Program-made: the position numbers and the translations under genes
Shown: positions 1 through 5,610 of the stretch, piece by piece
How positions within the stretch are numbered: the stretch's first letter is position 1
How the letters are laid out: every line of letters starts with the position of its first letter
From: Muribaculaceae bacterium
GTDB taxonomy: Bacteria; Bacteroidota; Bacteroidia; Bacteroidales; Muribaculaceae
Direction: 5' to 3'
Assembly: GCA_029056365.1 (NCBI GenBank)
Contig: JAIDBM010000167.1
Span: 1 to 10,308, forward strand
DNA: 10,308 bases
The notes under the pieces: generated by a model
The model's database searches: none
Seen by the model: the letters and a program-made list of their open reading frames with translations, nothing else
What the model was told of the DNA's origin: nothing

Positions 1-253
1 TAATGAAACCATCGGCCACAAGTTCGCCGCTTACAGAAACCGATGCCGGCCGCAGCATGCCTTTGTCGTCGCGCAGCAGAATCTCGCCTGCTTCGGTTTC
101 ATAATAATGAAAATGCTCGTCGCCGACAACCGACGCCACAACAACACTTCCGTCGGGCTGCGTGATATGGTGCAGTCCGGGAAGGGCCGGAACTGCGAAA
201 GCGGCAGTGACACATGATACCAAACCTGCCAATAGTGCGGATAATTTTTTCAT
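1..253 (-). CDS. Secreted M6-family metalloprotease, N-terminal fragment (C-terminus outside window)
   Basis: Reading the minus strand from the ATG at 253-251 gives 84 codons with no stop, so the gene runs off the left edge. Residues 1-20 form a signal peptide: a basic MKK start, a hydrophobic core, then AFA before VPALPG. C14 in LVSC also resembles a lipobox, so a lipoprotein is possible. The mature start, with PGLHHITQPDGS followed by VGDEHFHYYETEAGEILL, matches the conserved N-terminal region I know from Bacteroidetes M6-domain metalloproteases (immune inhibitor A-like zinc peptidases). The catalytic HExxH motif would lie beyond the window, so enzymatic activity cannot be judged. It is preceded on its strand by 219 nt of AT-rich DNA after the Crp-like regulator, so it may have its own promoter or be read through from that gene. 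Family assignment is moderately sure; secretion is well supported. Confidence 0.7.
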   Translation of the reverse strand, partial: MKKLSALLAGLVSCVTAAFAVPALPGLHHITQPDGSVVVASVVGDEHFHYYETEAGEILLRDDKGMLRPASVSVSGELVADGFI

Positions 254-382
254 ACGATTGACTCTATTGTGAATTCTGGTCGGAACCGGCCTTTGATACA
301 ACGGAACGATGTCGGCTCGTTCTGTCAGCATTTCAAGAATTACCTCAATAAAGTACGCAAAATGCCAGAAATTTCACATCCT

Positions 383-417
383 CCATTGCAAATGGCTACT
401 TCCGATTTGCAAATTTA
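383..417 (-). promoter_or_regulatory. Candidate control region of the M6 protease gene: TAAATTTG box and TTGCAAAT repeats
   Basis: On the minus strand 410-417 reads TAAATTTG, a full match to the Bacteroidetes -7 consensus TAnnTTTG, but I see no good -33 TTG at the usual distance. The plus-strand octamer TTGCAAAT occurs at 386-393 and 407-414, 21 bp apart, about two helical turns. The first copy lies in the near-palindrome CCATTGCAAATGG (383-395). The second lies in the perfect palindrome ATTTGCAAAT (405-414), which overlaps the -7 box. A start here would leave a leader of about 150 nt before the ATG at 253. The rest of 254-472 shows no other structure I can defend. Confidence 0.3.
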
Positions 418-472
418 GATTTAATGACATCATTCTTACATTGACATAGGTTAAGAAATTCAAGCCGCAGTG

Positions 473-1060
473 TTATTTTCCTGCATTTTTCAAAATTTTG
501 GCTTTGACCCTGCACAGATACTCGGGTGTTACCCCGAGATACGAAGCAAGCACTCTCTGCGACACGCCTTTTACTATCATGGGGCGTGTCTTGAGCATAT
601 GCCGGTATCGTTCCTCGGCATTTCCGTTGTGTACGGTCGATTCTCTTTCCTCCTCCAGAAACTGCTCCATCCATGCATAGTGGAGCGCCCATACAGCGAA
701 GGCATGGTTCCGGTCGGTAAGGGCTATGTATTCATCGCGTGGAATCTGCAGCACCACGCTTCTGCAGCATGCCTCAATCTGATAATACGACGGCAAACGG
801 CGATAAAACGAGAATCTTGAATTGAAAATGGTGCCCGGCAGTCCGAAACAGAATGTGCGTTCCTGATCGCCGTCGAAATCAACGGCACGCAAAATCCCTT
901 CCTTCACTATGTATATGTCGGGCTTGACCGTACCGGCCTCTATAAGCACCTGGCCTCTCTTAAGATTCACTTCTGTGGCAAGACATAAAAGAGAATCCCA
1001 TTCTTCGCTGTCCAACATACGGTCACATTCCAGATTGAGCAGATGCTTGAGTTTCTCCAT
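473..1060 (-). CDS. Crp/Fnr-family transcriptional regulator
   Basis: A 195-residue protein of usual length for the small Crp/Fnr-type regulators common in Bacteroidetes. The N-terminal two thirds (about 15-125) is a cyclic-nucleotide-binding-like beta barrel, recognisable by LKRGQVLIEAG, the IYIVKEGILR strand-turn-strand and the LPGTIF region. It lacks the Arg-Ser phosphate-binding signature of true cAMP receptors and the N-terminal cysteine cluster of Fnr, so the ligand is unknown. The C-terminal helix-turn-helix lies at about 155-185, with VSQRVLASYLGVTPEYLCRVKAK matching the Crp-type turn and recognition helix. The frame also opens from a TTG at 1069, but the ATG at 1060 is the normal choice and has GGA a few bases upstream. 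The gene has its own promoter and lies beyond the terminator of the kinase/regulator operon, so it is probably transcribed separately. Target genes are unknown; autoregulation and control of the downstream protease are possible. Confidence 0.88.
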   Translation of the reverse strand: MEKLKHLLNLECDRMLDSEEWDSLLCLATEVNLKRGQVLIEAGTVKPDIYIVKEGILRAVDFDGDQERTFCFGLPGTIFNSRFSFYRRLPSYYQIEACCRSVVLQIPRDEYIALTDRNHAFAVWALHYAWMEQFLEEERESTVHNGNAEERYRHMLKTRPMIVKGVSQRVLASYLGVTPEYLCRVKAKILKNAGK

Positions 1061-1146
1061 TATTTCCAAGTGGTTTTATTTGTGCCTTTCAGCTTGCCCG
1101 GAGGCCATTGTTATTCTATTATGTTTACGAGATAAATGTGTCTGTG

Positions 1147-1177
1147 CAAAGTTAATGATTTTTTTTGAAAATCACAA
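1147..1177 (-). promoter_or_regulatory. Promoter of the Crp-like regulator, with palindromic operator candidate in the spacer
   Basis: Minus-strand TAACTTTG (1147-1154) is a full match to the Bacteroidetes -7 consensus, and TTG (1175-1177) lies 20 bp upstream as the -33 element. The spacer contains an inverted repeat at 1156-1174, arms TGATTTT and AAAATCA around a 5-nt centre. It has the TGA...TCA outer bases seen in many Crp/Fnr sites. A regulator bound there would cover the promoter, so negative autoregulation is a reasonable inference. The predicted leader is about 80 nt. Confidence 0.55.
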
Positions 1178-1187
1178 TGTTGAGTGT

Positions 1188-1236
1188 AAAAAAAGAGCGC
1201 ATTCGCAAGCAGTTGAATGCAAACGAATGCGCTCTT
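1188..1236 (-). terminator. Intrinsic terminator of the histidine kinase/LytTR operon
   Basis: A perfect 13-bp stem pairs 1193-1205 with 1224-1236 (AAGAGCGCATTCG and its complement) around an 18-nt loop. On the minus strand it is followed by a run of T residues (the A-run at 1188-1194 on the plus strand). It lies 17 nt past the stop codon of the response regulator. No T-run follows on the plus strand, so it should act in one direction. The loop holds an extra GAATGC (1215-1220) that repeats the arm sequence at 1225-1230, allowing a shorter competing hairpin. Confidence 0.9.
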
Positions 1237-1252
1237 GCCATTATCCCGTGCG

Positions 1253-1951
1253 TTATTTCAGGTTATTCAGCCTGTCGGCCATGCTGTCGGCATATGTACG
1301 GCCCACCGGAATGCCCTGTCCATAGCCTCTGAGCACAATCTGCCTGCTTGAAAATTTCTCTATGGCATCGAGCGACACAATAAACGAACGGTGCACTCTT
1401 GCAAAGCGCTCCGGCGGAAGCATGTTTTCCATCTCCTTCATGGTAATCTGCGACACCACGGTCGATAATCCGGGCCGGAACACCTTCACATAATTGTCCA
1501 TGGCCTCGACGTAGGCAATCTCGTCGACCGGCAGTATCACGGTTTTATATTCCACCTTCAGGGTTATGGTCTCGCGCCGCATGCTTTTTCCGGCACGCGC
1601 TTCAATCAGCACCATGGCCTTGTCGACGGCGTGTTCGAAACGGGGATAAAACACCGGTTTATGCAAAAAGTCGACCGCATCGACATTAAACCCGTCGAGG
1701 GCATACTGCGCATAGGCGGTAGTGAAAATAATACATGTTTCCTCCGGCATCTCCCGTGCAAGCGCCACGCCGTTGTGCGAGTTCATCTCAATGTCGAGAA
1801 AAACTATATCGGGCCGTGTGGCCCTTACGCACTCCATGCCCGCTACAGGCGAGGAGAAACACCGCAGTTCCATATTGCCGTACCGGCGGCAATGTTCTTT
1901 GATTATACTCAGAGCTATCGGCTCGTCGTCTATCGCTACACATCTTATCAT
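1253..1951 (-). CDS. LytTR-family response regulator
   Basis: A 232-residue DNA-binding response regulator of typical family length. Residues 1-120 form a receiver domain: the acidic pocket D8-D9, the phosphoacceptor D53 in FLDIEM, the T77-T78 switch residues and K98 in the HKP motif are all present, so phosphorylation is expected. Residues 126-230 form a LytTR domain, the beta-rich DNA-binding fold of AgrA, AlgR and YpdB, seen in DEIAYVEAMDNYVKVF and ERFARVHRSFIVSLDAIEKF. The gene starts 2 nt after the stop of the upstream kinase gene, so the two should be translationally linked and the kinase is very probably its partner. A strong terminator follows directly. Its regulon is unknown; candidates include its own operon and the divergent genes. 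The family call is firm. Confidence 0.95.
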   Translation of the reverse strand: MIRCVAIDDEPIALSIIKEHCRRYGNMELRCFSSPVAGMECVRATRPDIVFLDIEMNSHNGVALAREMPEETCIIFTTAYAQYALDGFNVDAVDFLHKPVFYPRFEHAVDKAMVLIEARAGKSMRRETITLKVEYKTVILPVDEIAYVEAMDNYVKVFRPGLSTVVSQITMKEMENMLPPERFARVHRSFIVSLDAIEKFSSRQIVLRGYGQGIPVGRTYADSMADRLNNLK

Positions 1952-1953
1952 AC

Positions 1954-2961
1954 CTATATATGTATATGCAGGGCCACACCGAAGGTGGCGCCATCGTTGT
2001 TTATCGAAAGTTCATATTTTCCCGCATAAAGCAGTTCGAGACGCCTGCGGCAGTTCTCGATTCCCATATGCTCCCCTATCCTTTCGGCCTTGAATATACG
2101 GTTGGAAGTCGAGAACAGCAGATCGCGCCCCGAAGCCCGAAGGTTAATGGCTATCTCGCTTTTTTCCACCGGCGACACCCCGTGCTTGAAACAGTTTTCC
2201 ACAAAAGTCACCAGCAGCATGGGAGGTATCAACATGGAAGCGGACCCGATTTCCATATTCAGCGTCACGGCTGTCATATCGTTCAGCCTGAGCGACTGCA
2301 CATCGACATACTCTCTTATATAGTCGGCTTCTTCCGACACCGGCACAAGGTCTTTGGTCGACGATGTGTGCACATAGCGCATCATGGAAATAAACTTTTC
2401 GAGCGAAGGCAAGGCGTTTCGGTTTCCGGTAAGGAACAGTCCGTAGAGCGAGTTCAGGGTGTTGAACATGAAATGAGGTTTTATCTGGGCCTTGTAAAGT
2501 TCTATTTCGGCCCTGTCGCGTTCGGCCTCGGCCTCACGGCGCCGCGCACGCTGTATATTGGTCTGAGTGAGCAGTCCTACAGCGAAACTGAAAGTCTCCA
2601 CAATCATGAACAGCGACCACAGAGTCTGCTGGTGATGGAGCACCCTGGGCAGACGGCGCACTATGCCTTTATCGTGGATGTTTGGCTTGGGTATGTAGAG
2701 CTGCACGCCCGACAACGCGAATGTCACACCCACCGACAGCAGCACCAGCGCCACACCGCATATTATTTTTTTTCTGCCGCCGAACAGCAGCGGTATCACA
2801 AGCCTGCGGTTGAGAAAATACACCGCATACAGCCACAGACCCGACAATGTTATGTAAGCCGAAAAATTATGAAACCACCTCTCCACCGGCGAAAGGGCTA
2901 TCATAAGCGGAAGCACTGCCAGACAGAACACAAGGTCGATATAAAGTGTAAGATTTTTCAT
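1954..2961 (-). CDS. LytS/YehU-type sensor histidine kinase (His_kinase family)
   Basis: A 335-residue membrane kinase. Four hydrophobic segments at about 6-25, 35-50, 66-88 and 115-133 form a short membrane domain with almost no extracytoplasmic part. A charged, probably coiled-coil stretch (135-158) leads into the kinase core. The phosphoacceptor is H163 in the QIKPHFMFNTLNSL motif typical of the His_kinase (PF06580) family rather than the classical HisKA family. The N-box FVENCFKHG is at 253-261. A divergent G-box with GIENCRRRLELLY lies near 300-312. No separate ligand-binding domain is present, so the signal is probably sensed in or near the membrane; it cannot be deduced. It is the first gene of an operon with the LytTR regulator and is transcribed divergently from parA. 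Confidence 0.95.
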   Translation of the reverse strand: MKNLTLYIDLVFCLAVLPLMIALSPVERWFHNFSAYITLSGLWLYAVYFLNRRLVIPLLFGGRKKIICGVALVLLSVGVTFALSGVQLYIPKPNIHDKGIVRRLPRVLHHQQTLWSLFMIVETFSFAVGLLTQTNIQRARRREAEAERDRAEIELYKAQIKPHFMFNTLNSLYGLFLTGNRNALPSLEKFISMMRYVHTSSTKDLVPVSEEADYIREYVDVQSLRLNDMTAVTLNMEIGSASMLIPPMLLVTFVENCFKHGVSPVEKSEIAINLRASGRDLLFSTSNRIFKAERIGEHMGIENCRRRLELLYAGKYELSINNDGATFGVALHIHI

Positions 2962-2984
2962 ACGAGCTTCGGATTTTCACTTTA

Positions 2985-3016
2985 CAAAGTTAATTATTTT
3001 CAAGCGGTTCTCCGCT
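2985..3016 (-). promoter_or_regulatory. Promoter of the kinase/LytTR operon, with inverted repeat at the -33 position
   Basis: Minus-strand TAACTTTG (2985-2992) fully matches the TAnnTTTG -7 element, about 24 nt before the ATG at 2961, implying a short leader. No TTG is found at the expected -33 distance. That place is instead covered by an inverted repeat, AGCGG-N4-CCGCT (3003-3016). This could mean an activator-dependent promoter, with the repeat as a binding site, but that is inference. Confidence 0.5.
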
Positions 3017-3083
3017 GCATTCGCCAGCAAAATCGCATCATTGGCCATTACCGGCCTGCCGCAGCCGGGGTCTGTCGATAAAA

Positions 3084-3129
3084 TGTAGAAAACTTGTGGA
3101 ACAATTTAAGATAAATTGTGGAACAATTT
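3084..3129. repeat. Phased repeats TGTRGAAMA upstream of parA
   Basis: Three same-direction copies of a 9-mer occur: TGTAGAAAA (3084-3092), TGTGGAACA (3095-3103) and TGTGGAACA (3117-3125). They start 11 and 22 bp apart, so they lie on one face of the helix. The last two belong to identical 14-mers, TTGTGGAACAATTT, at 3094-3107 and 3116-3129. The second is also a palindrome, AAATTGT-GGA-ACAATTT (3113-3129). Read on the minus strand the core is TGTTCCAC, one base from the parS half-site TGTTTCAC. It also loosely resembles a DnaA box. The array ends just before the parA -33 region. An operator for parAB is the simplest reading. Confidence 0.6.
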
Positions 3130-3130
3130 T

Positions 3131-3161
3131 TTCGCCAAGCCAAATTAAATAGCTAATTTTG
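3131..3161 (+). promoter_or_regulatory. Promoter of the parA-led operon
   Basis: TAATTTTG at 3154-3161 fully matches the Bacteroidetes -7 consensus, and TTCG (3131-3134), one base off TTTG, lies exactly 19 bp upstream. The ATG of parA is at 3190, giving a leader of about 20 nt. The surrounding DNA is AT-rich, unlike the coding regions. Confidence 0.6.
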
Positions 3162-3189
3162 CAGAAGTAAAAATCCAAACACACTCGCA

Positions 3190-3954
3190 ATGGGTAAAAT
3201 TATTGCAATAGCCAATCAGAAAGGCGGTGTGGGCAAAACCACCACAACGATAAATCTGGCCGCATCACTGGCTTCGGAGGGCAAACGCGTGCTCATAATC
3301 GACGCCGACCCCCAGGCCAACGCCACCTCGGGCTACGGCATCGACCCGAAGTCGATGTCGTCGTCAATCTATGAATGTCTGGTCGACGGATATCCTATGG
3401 CCGGGTCAGAAGTGCCTACCTGCATGGAGGGCCTTTATCTTATCGGTTCGAGAATCGACCTGGCCGGTGCCGAGCTTGAACTCGTAAACAAAGCCGACCG
3501 CGAAAAAGTGCTGGCCAGACTCCTTGCGCCGGTACGCGATTCCTACGACTACATACTCATCGACTGCTCGCCGTCGCTGGGCCTGATTACCGTCAATGCA
3601 CTCACTGCCGCCGACTCGGTGATTATTCCCGTGCAGGCCGAATATTTCGCCCTCGAAGGCATCAGCAAACTCATGAACACCATACGCATAATAAAATCGA
3701 GGCTCAACCCGTCGCTGGCAATCGAAGGCTTTCTGCTTACCATGTACGACGCACGCCTGCGTCTGGCGAACCAGATATACGAAGAACTCAAAGGATACTT
3801 CGGAGAAATGGTGTTCGACACCGTGATTCCACGCAACATACGCCTTAGCGAGGCACCCAGCCACGGACTGCCGGCCCTGCTCTACGATTCCGAAAGCCGG
3901 GGCGCCACCTCTCACCTGCAGCTGGCAAAAGAACTGATAGCAAACAACAGATAA
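3190..3954 (+). CDS. parA: Chromosome-partitioning ATPase ParA (Soj)
   Basis: A 254-residue ParA/MinD-family ATPase, the short chromosomal type without an N-terminal helix-turn-helix. The deviant Walker A motif KGGVGKTT is at 11-18, with signature lysine K11 and catalytic-site lysine K16. The switch region DADPQAN spans 38-44, and Walker B is ILIDCSPS with D125. The RNIRLSEAPSHG motif near residue 220 is typical of Soj-like proteins. ATP-bound ParA dimers coat the nucleoid non-specifically, and ParB-DNA complexes stimulate ATP hydrolysis to move origin regions apart. The start ATG is directly before the first beta strand and 29 nt after the -7 box. It is the first gene of a long plus-strand cluster, 2 nt before parB. 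All key residues are present; the assignment is firm. A plasmid origin seems unlikely given the chromosomal-type neighbours. Confidence 0.97.
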   Translation: MGKIIAIANQKGGVGKTTTTINLAASLASEGKRVLIIDADPQANATSGYGIDPKSMSSSIYECLVDGYPMAGSEVPTCMEGLYLIGSRIDLAGAELELVNKADREKVLARLLAPVRDSYDYILIDCSPSLGLITVNALTAADSVIIPVQAEYFALEGISKLMNTIRIIKSRLNPSLAIEGFLLTMYDARLRLANQIYEELKGYFGEMVFDTVIPRNIRLSEAPSHGLPALLYDSESRGATSHLQLAKELIANNR

Positions 3955-3956
3955 AA

Positions 3957-4841
3957 ATGGCAATAAACCGCAAGCCCCTCGGACGAGGCCTCGGCACTCT
4001 GATGTCGATGGACGATGTTCCAGCAGCCGGCTCATCGAGCATAAACGATGTGGCCCTCGACCGTATAACACCGAACCCCGACCAGCCGCGTACGACATTC
4101 GACGAGGACGCACTCGACGAACTCGCAGCCTCGATACGCGAACTTGGCATAATACAGCCGCTGTCGCTCCGCAAGACCGGACCCGACAGCTACCAGATAA
4201 TAGCAGGCGAACGGCGCTACCGTGCCGCGCTCCGCGCCGGACTCAGCTCTGTTCCGGCCTACATACGCTCGGCCAACGAAGCCGAACTCACCGAAATGGC
4301 GCTTATCGAGAACATTCAGCGCGAAGACCTCAACGCCATTGAAATCGCGCTTACGTTCAAAAAGCTCATCGACCAGTACAGCCTCACCCAGGAACGCCTC
4401 AGCGAACGCATCGGCAAAAAACGCGCCACCGTGGCCAACTTCCTGCGACTGCTCAAGCTGCCGGCCGAAGTGCAGCTGGGCCTGCGCGACAAACGGGTCG
4501 ACATGGGCCACGCACGCGCTCTGCTCACCCTCTCCGACCCCTCGCTTCAGCTGAAACTTTATAACGAGATTCTACGCCAGGGGCTGTCGGTGCGGCGCGT
4601 TGAAGAACTGGCCAAAGCCTGGGAAAAAGGCGGACCCGACAAAACCGCGCCCGACAAAACAGGCCAGAGCCGATACAGCAGCAGCGATTTCGACATTCTA
4701 AAAAAGCACCTTTCAAGCGCTTTCCAGACCGATGTGAAATTCAGCTGCGACAAAGCTGGCAAAGGCAAAATAACATTCCCCTTCCAGAACGACGATGAGC
4801 TCGAACGCCTCATCTCGCTCTTCGACACCCTGAAAAAATAA
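3957..4841 (+). CDS. parB: Chromosome-partitioning protein ParB (Spo0J)
   Basis: A 294-residue ParB/Spo0J protein. The N-terminal peptide with GRGLGTL (9-15) is the conserved ParA-interacting stretch, with its arginine at 10. The CTP-binding ParB/Srx domain follows at about 30-125, including NPDQPR (40-45), the C-motif GERRYRA (84-90) and the P-motif ENIQRED (118-124). The helix-turn-helix that reads parS lies around 143-170 (LTQERLSERIGKKRATVANFLRLLKLP). A variable linker (about 224-240) carries a small tandem duplication, PDKT-A-PDKT, encoded by a 15-bp direct repeat at 4635-4660. The C-terminus (242-294) is the dimerisation domain. ParB loads at parS as a CTP-dependent sliding clamp and recruits ParA and SMC. 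The ATG is 2 nt after the parA stop, so the two are surely co-translated. All motifs are intact. Confidence 0.97.
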   Translation: MAINRKPLGRGLGTLMSMDDVPAAGSSSINDVALDRITPNPDQPRTTFDEDALDELAASIRELGIIQPLSLRKTGPDSYQIIAGERRYRAALRAGLSSVPAYIRSANEAELTEMALIENIQREDLNAIEIALTFKKLIDQYSLTQERLSERIGKKRATVANFLRLLKLPAEVQLGLRDKRVDMGHARALLTLSDPSLQLKLYNEILRQGLSVRRVEELAKAWEKGGPDKTAPDKTGQSRYSSSDFDILKKHLSSAFQTDVKFSCDKAGKGKITFPFQNDDELERLISLFDTLKK

Positions 4842-4853
4842 ACCGGGAAACAA

Positions 4854-4869
4854 CGCATCACGTGAAGCT
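4854..4869. promoter_or_regulatory. Degenerate parS-like sequence at the parB/DUF5683 junction
   Basis: The 16 bases centred on CACGTG (4859-4864) match the general bacterial parS consensus TGTTTCACGTGAAACA at 11 of 16 positions, including the whole core and the following AA. It is the only CACGTG I noticed in the window. The GTG of the motif is also the start codon of the next gene. The mismatches fall in the outer half-sites, so it may be a weak ParB site or chance. Confidence 0.25.
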
Positions 4870-5593
4870 ATTCCTTAAGCATATAACCGCCATATCGCTT
4901 CTGCTCGCCGCCGGAGCCGGCTCTCTCCGCGCACAGGAACCGGCCGACGATATGACACCGGATGTGACCGACCCGTTCGAACTGGCCACCGCCGGAGCCG
5001 ACAGCCTGCTGTCGGTTCCGCCCGAATACGCCGACACAGCTGCCGTTACGCTCAAAAAAGAGGTGGACTACGACCGTTGGGAAGAACGCGAAACACAGTT
5101 CAACCCCGACCCCACCCGTGCGGTATGGATGGCGGCCCTCTTTCCCGGACTCGGCCAGCTCTACAACCGGCGCTACTGGAAGCTGCCTGTGGTTGTGGGC
5201 GCTTATGTAGGACTCGGCTATGCCACATCGTGGAACAACTCCATGCTCCGCGACTATACCCGTGCCTACCGCGACATTACCGACAACGACGACAGCACAC
5301 GCTCATACATGGACTTTTTTCCGCCCACCACAAAAGAAGAAGACCTCGACCGCACATGGCTCACAAACATAATGCGTGCTCGAAAAGACTTCTACCGCCG
5401 GAACCGCGACCTGTGCATCATATCGATGGTAGGCGTGTATCTGCTGGCGATGGTCGACGCATACGTCGATGCATCGCTTTCGCATTTCGACATCACGCCC
5501 GACCTCGCCATCGACCTCTCTCCGCAGCTGATGCTCAACGACCCGCGCATATCAAAACCGGCACTCGGACTGATGTGGGCCCTAACGTTTTAA
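4862..5593 (+). CDS. DUF5683 domain-containing envelope protein
   Basis: A 243-residue protein of unknown function. Residues 1-24 are a signal peptide (KHITAISLLLAAGAG, cleavage probably after SLRA). A short acidic, variable stretch follows. The DUF5683 domain starts near 80 with the recognisable NPDPTRAVWMAALFPGLGQLYNRRYWKLP, leading into a hydrophobic glycine-rich segment (about 108-124). A second hydrophobic segment lies at about 184-203, and the chain ends in LGLMWALTF, a terminal aromatic as in outer-membrane barrels. Membrane location is likely; which membrane is unclear. The start is GTG; no other in-frame start lies between parB and the signal peptide, so GTG is well supported. In my knowledge this family is largely a Bacteroidetes one and recurs between parB and a lytic transglycosylase gene, hinting at a shared role in growth or division. 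No reaction should be claimed. Confidence 0.85.
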   Translation: MKLFLKHITAISLLLAAGAGSLRAQEPADDMTPDVTDPFELATAGADSLLSVPPEYADTAAVTLKKEVDYDRWEERETQFNPDPTRAVWMAALFPGLGQLYNRRYWKLPVVVGAYVGLGYATSWNNSMLRDYTRAYRDITDNDDSTRSYMDFFPPTTKEEDLDRTWLTNIMRARKDFYRRNRDLCIISMVGVYLLAMVDAYVDASLSHFDITPDLAIDLSPQLMLNDPRISKPALGLMWALTF

Positions 5594-5610
5594 CTCCTCA
5601 CCGCTCAGAC

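Noticed and set aside
1061..1069. TTG start adding three residues to the Crp-like regulator
   Set aside because: The ATG at 1060 is in frame, a stronger start, and leaves the domain complete.
909..1325. A 138-codon plus-strand open frame across the Crp promoter and the terminator
   Set aside because: It runs through two genes on the other strand and through regulatory DNA, and its product resembles no protein I know.
1960..3081. A 373-codon open frame on the plus strand opposite the histidine kinase
   Set aside because: It is antisense to a kinase with all motifs intact, its translation is rich in His, Arg and Gln with no recognisable domain, and it spans the kinase promoter.
3084..3180. 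Chromosomal replication origin suggested by DnaA-box-like repeats, AT-rich DNA and nearby parAB
   Set aside because: The 9-mers match a DnaA box only loosely, there are only three, and no dnaA or dnaN gene is present. Strand-skew analysis of the genome would be needed, so I treat them as operator candidates.
3190..4841. parAB as part of a plasmid or integrated element
   Set aside because: Both proteins are of the chromosomal Soj/Spo0J type and the neighbours are chromosomal wall genes; no replication, mobilisation or integrase gene is seen.
5077..5610. Upstream extension of the transglycosylase frame by 178 codons inside the DUF5683 gene
   Set aside because: The extension is low-complexity His/Arg/Pro sequence, while the ATG at 5611 begins a proper signal peptide just after the DUF5683 stop.
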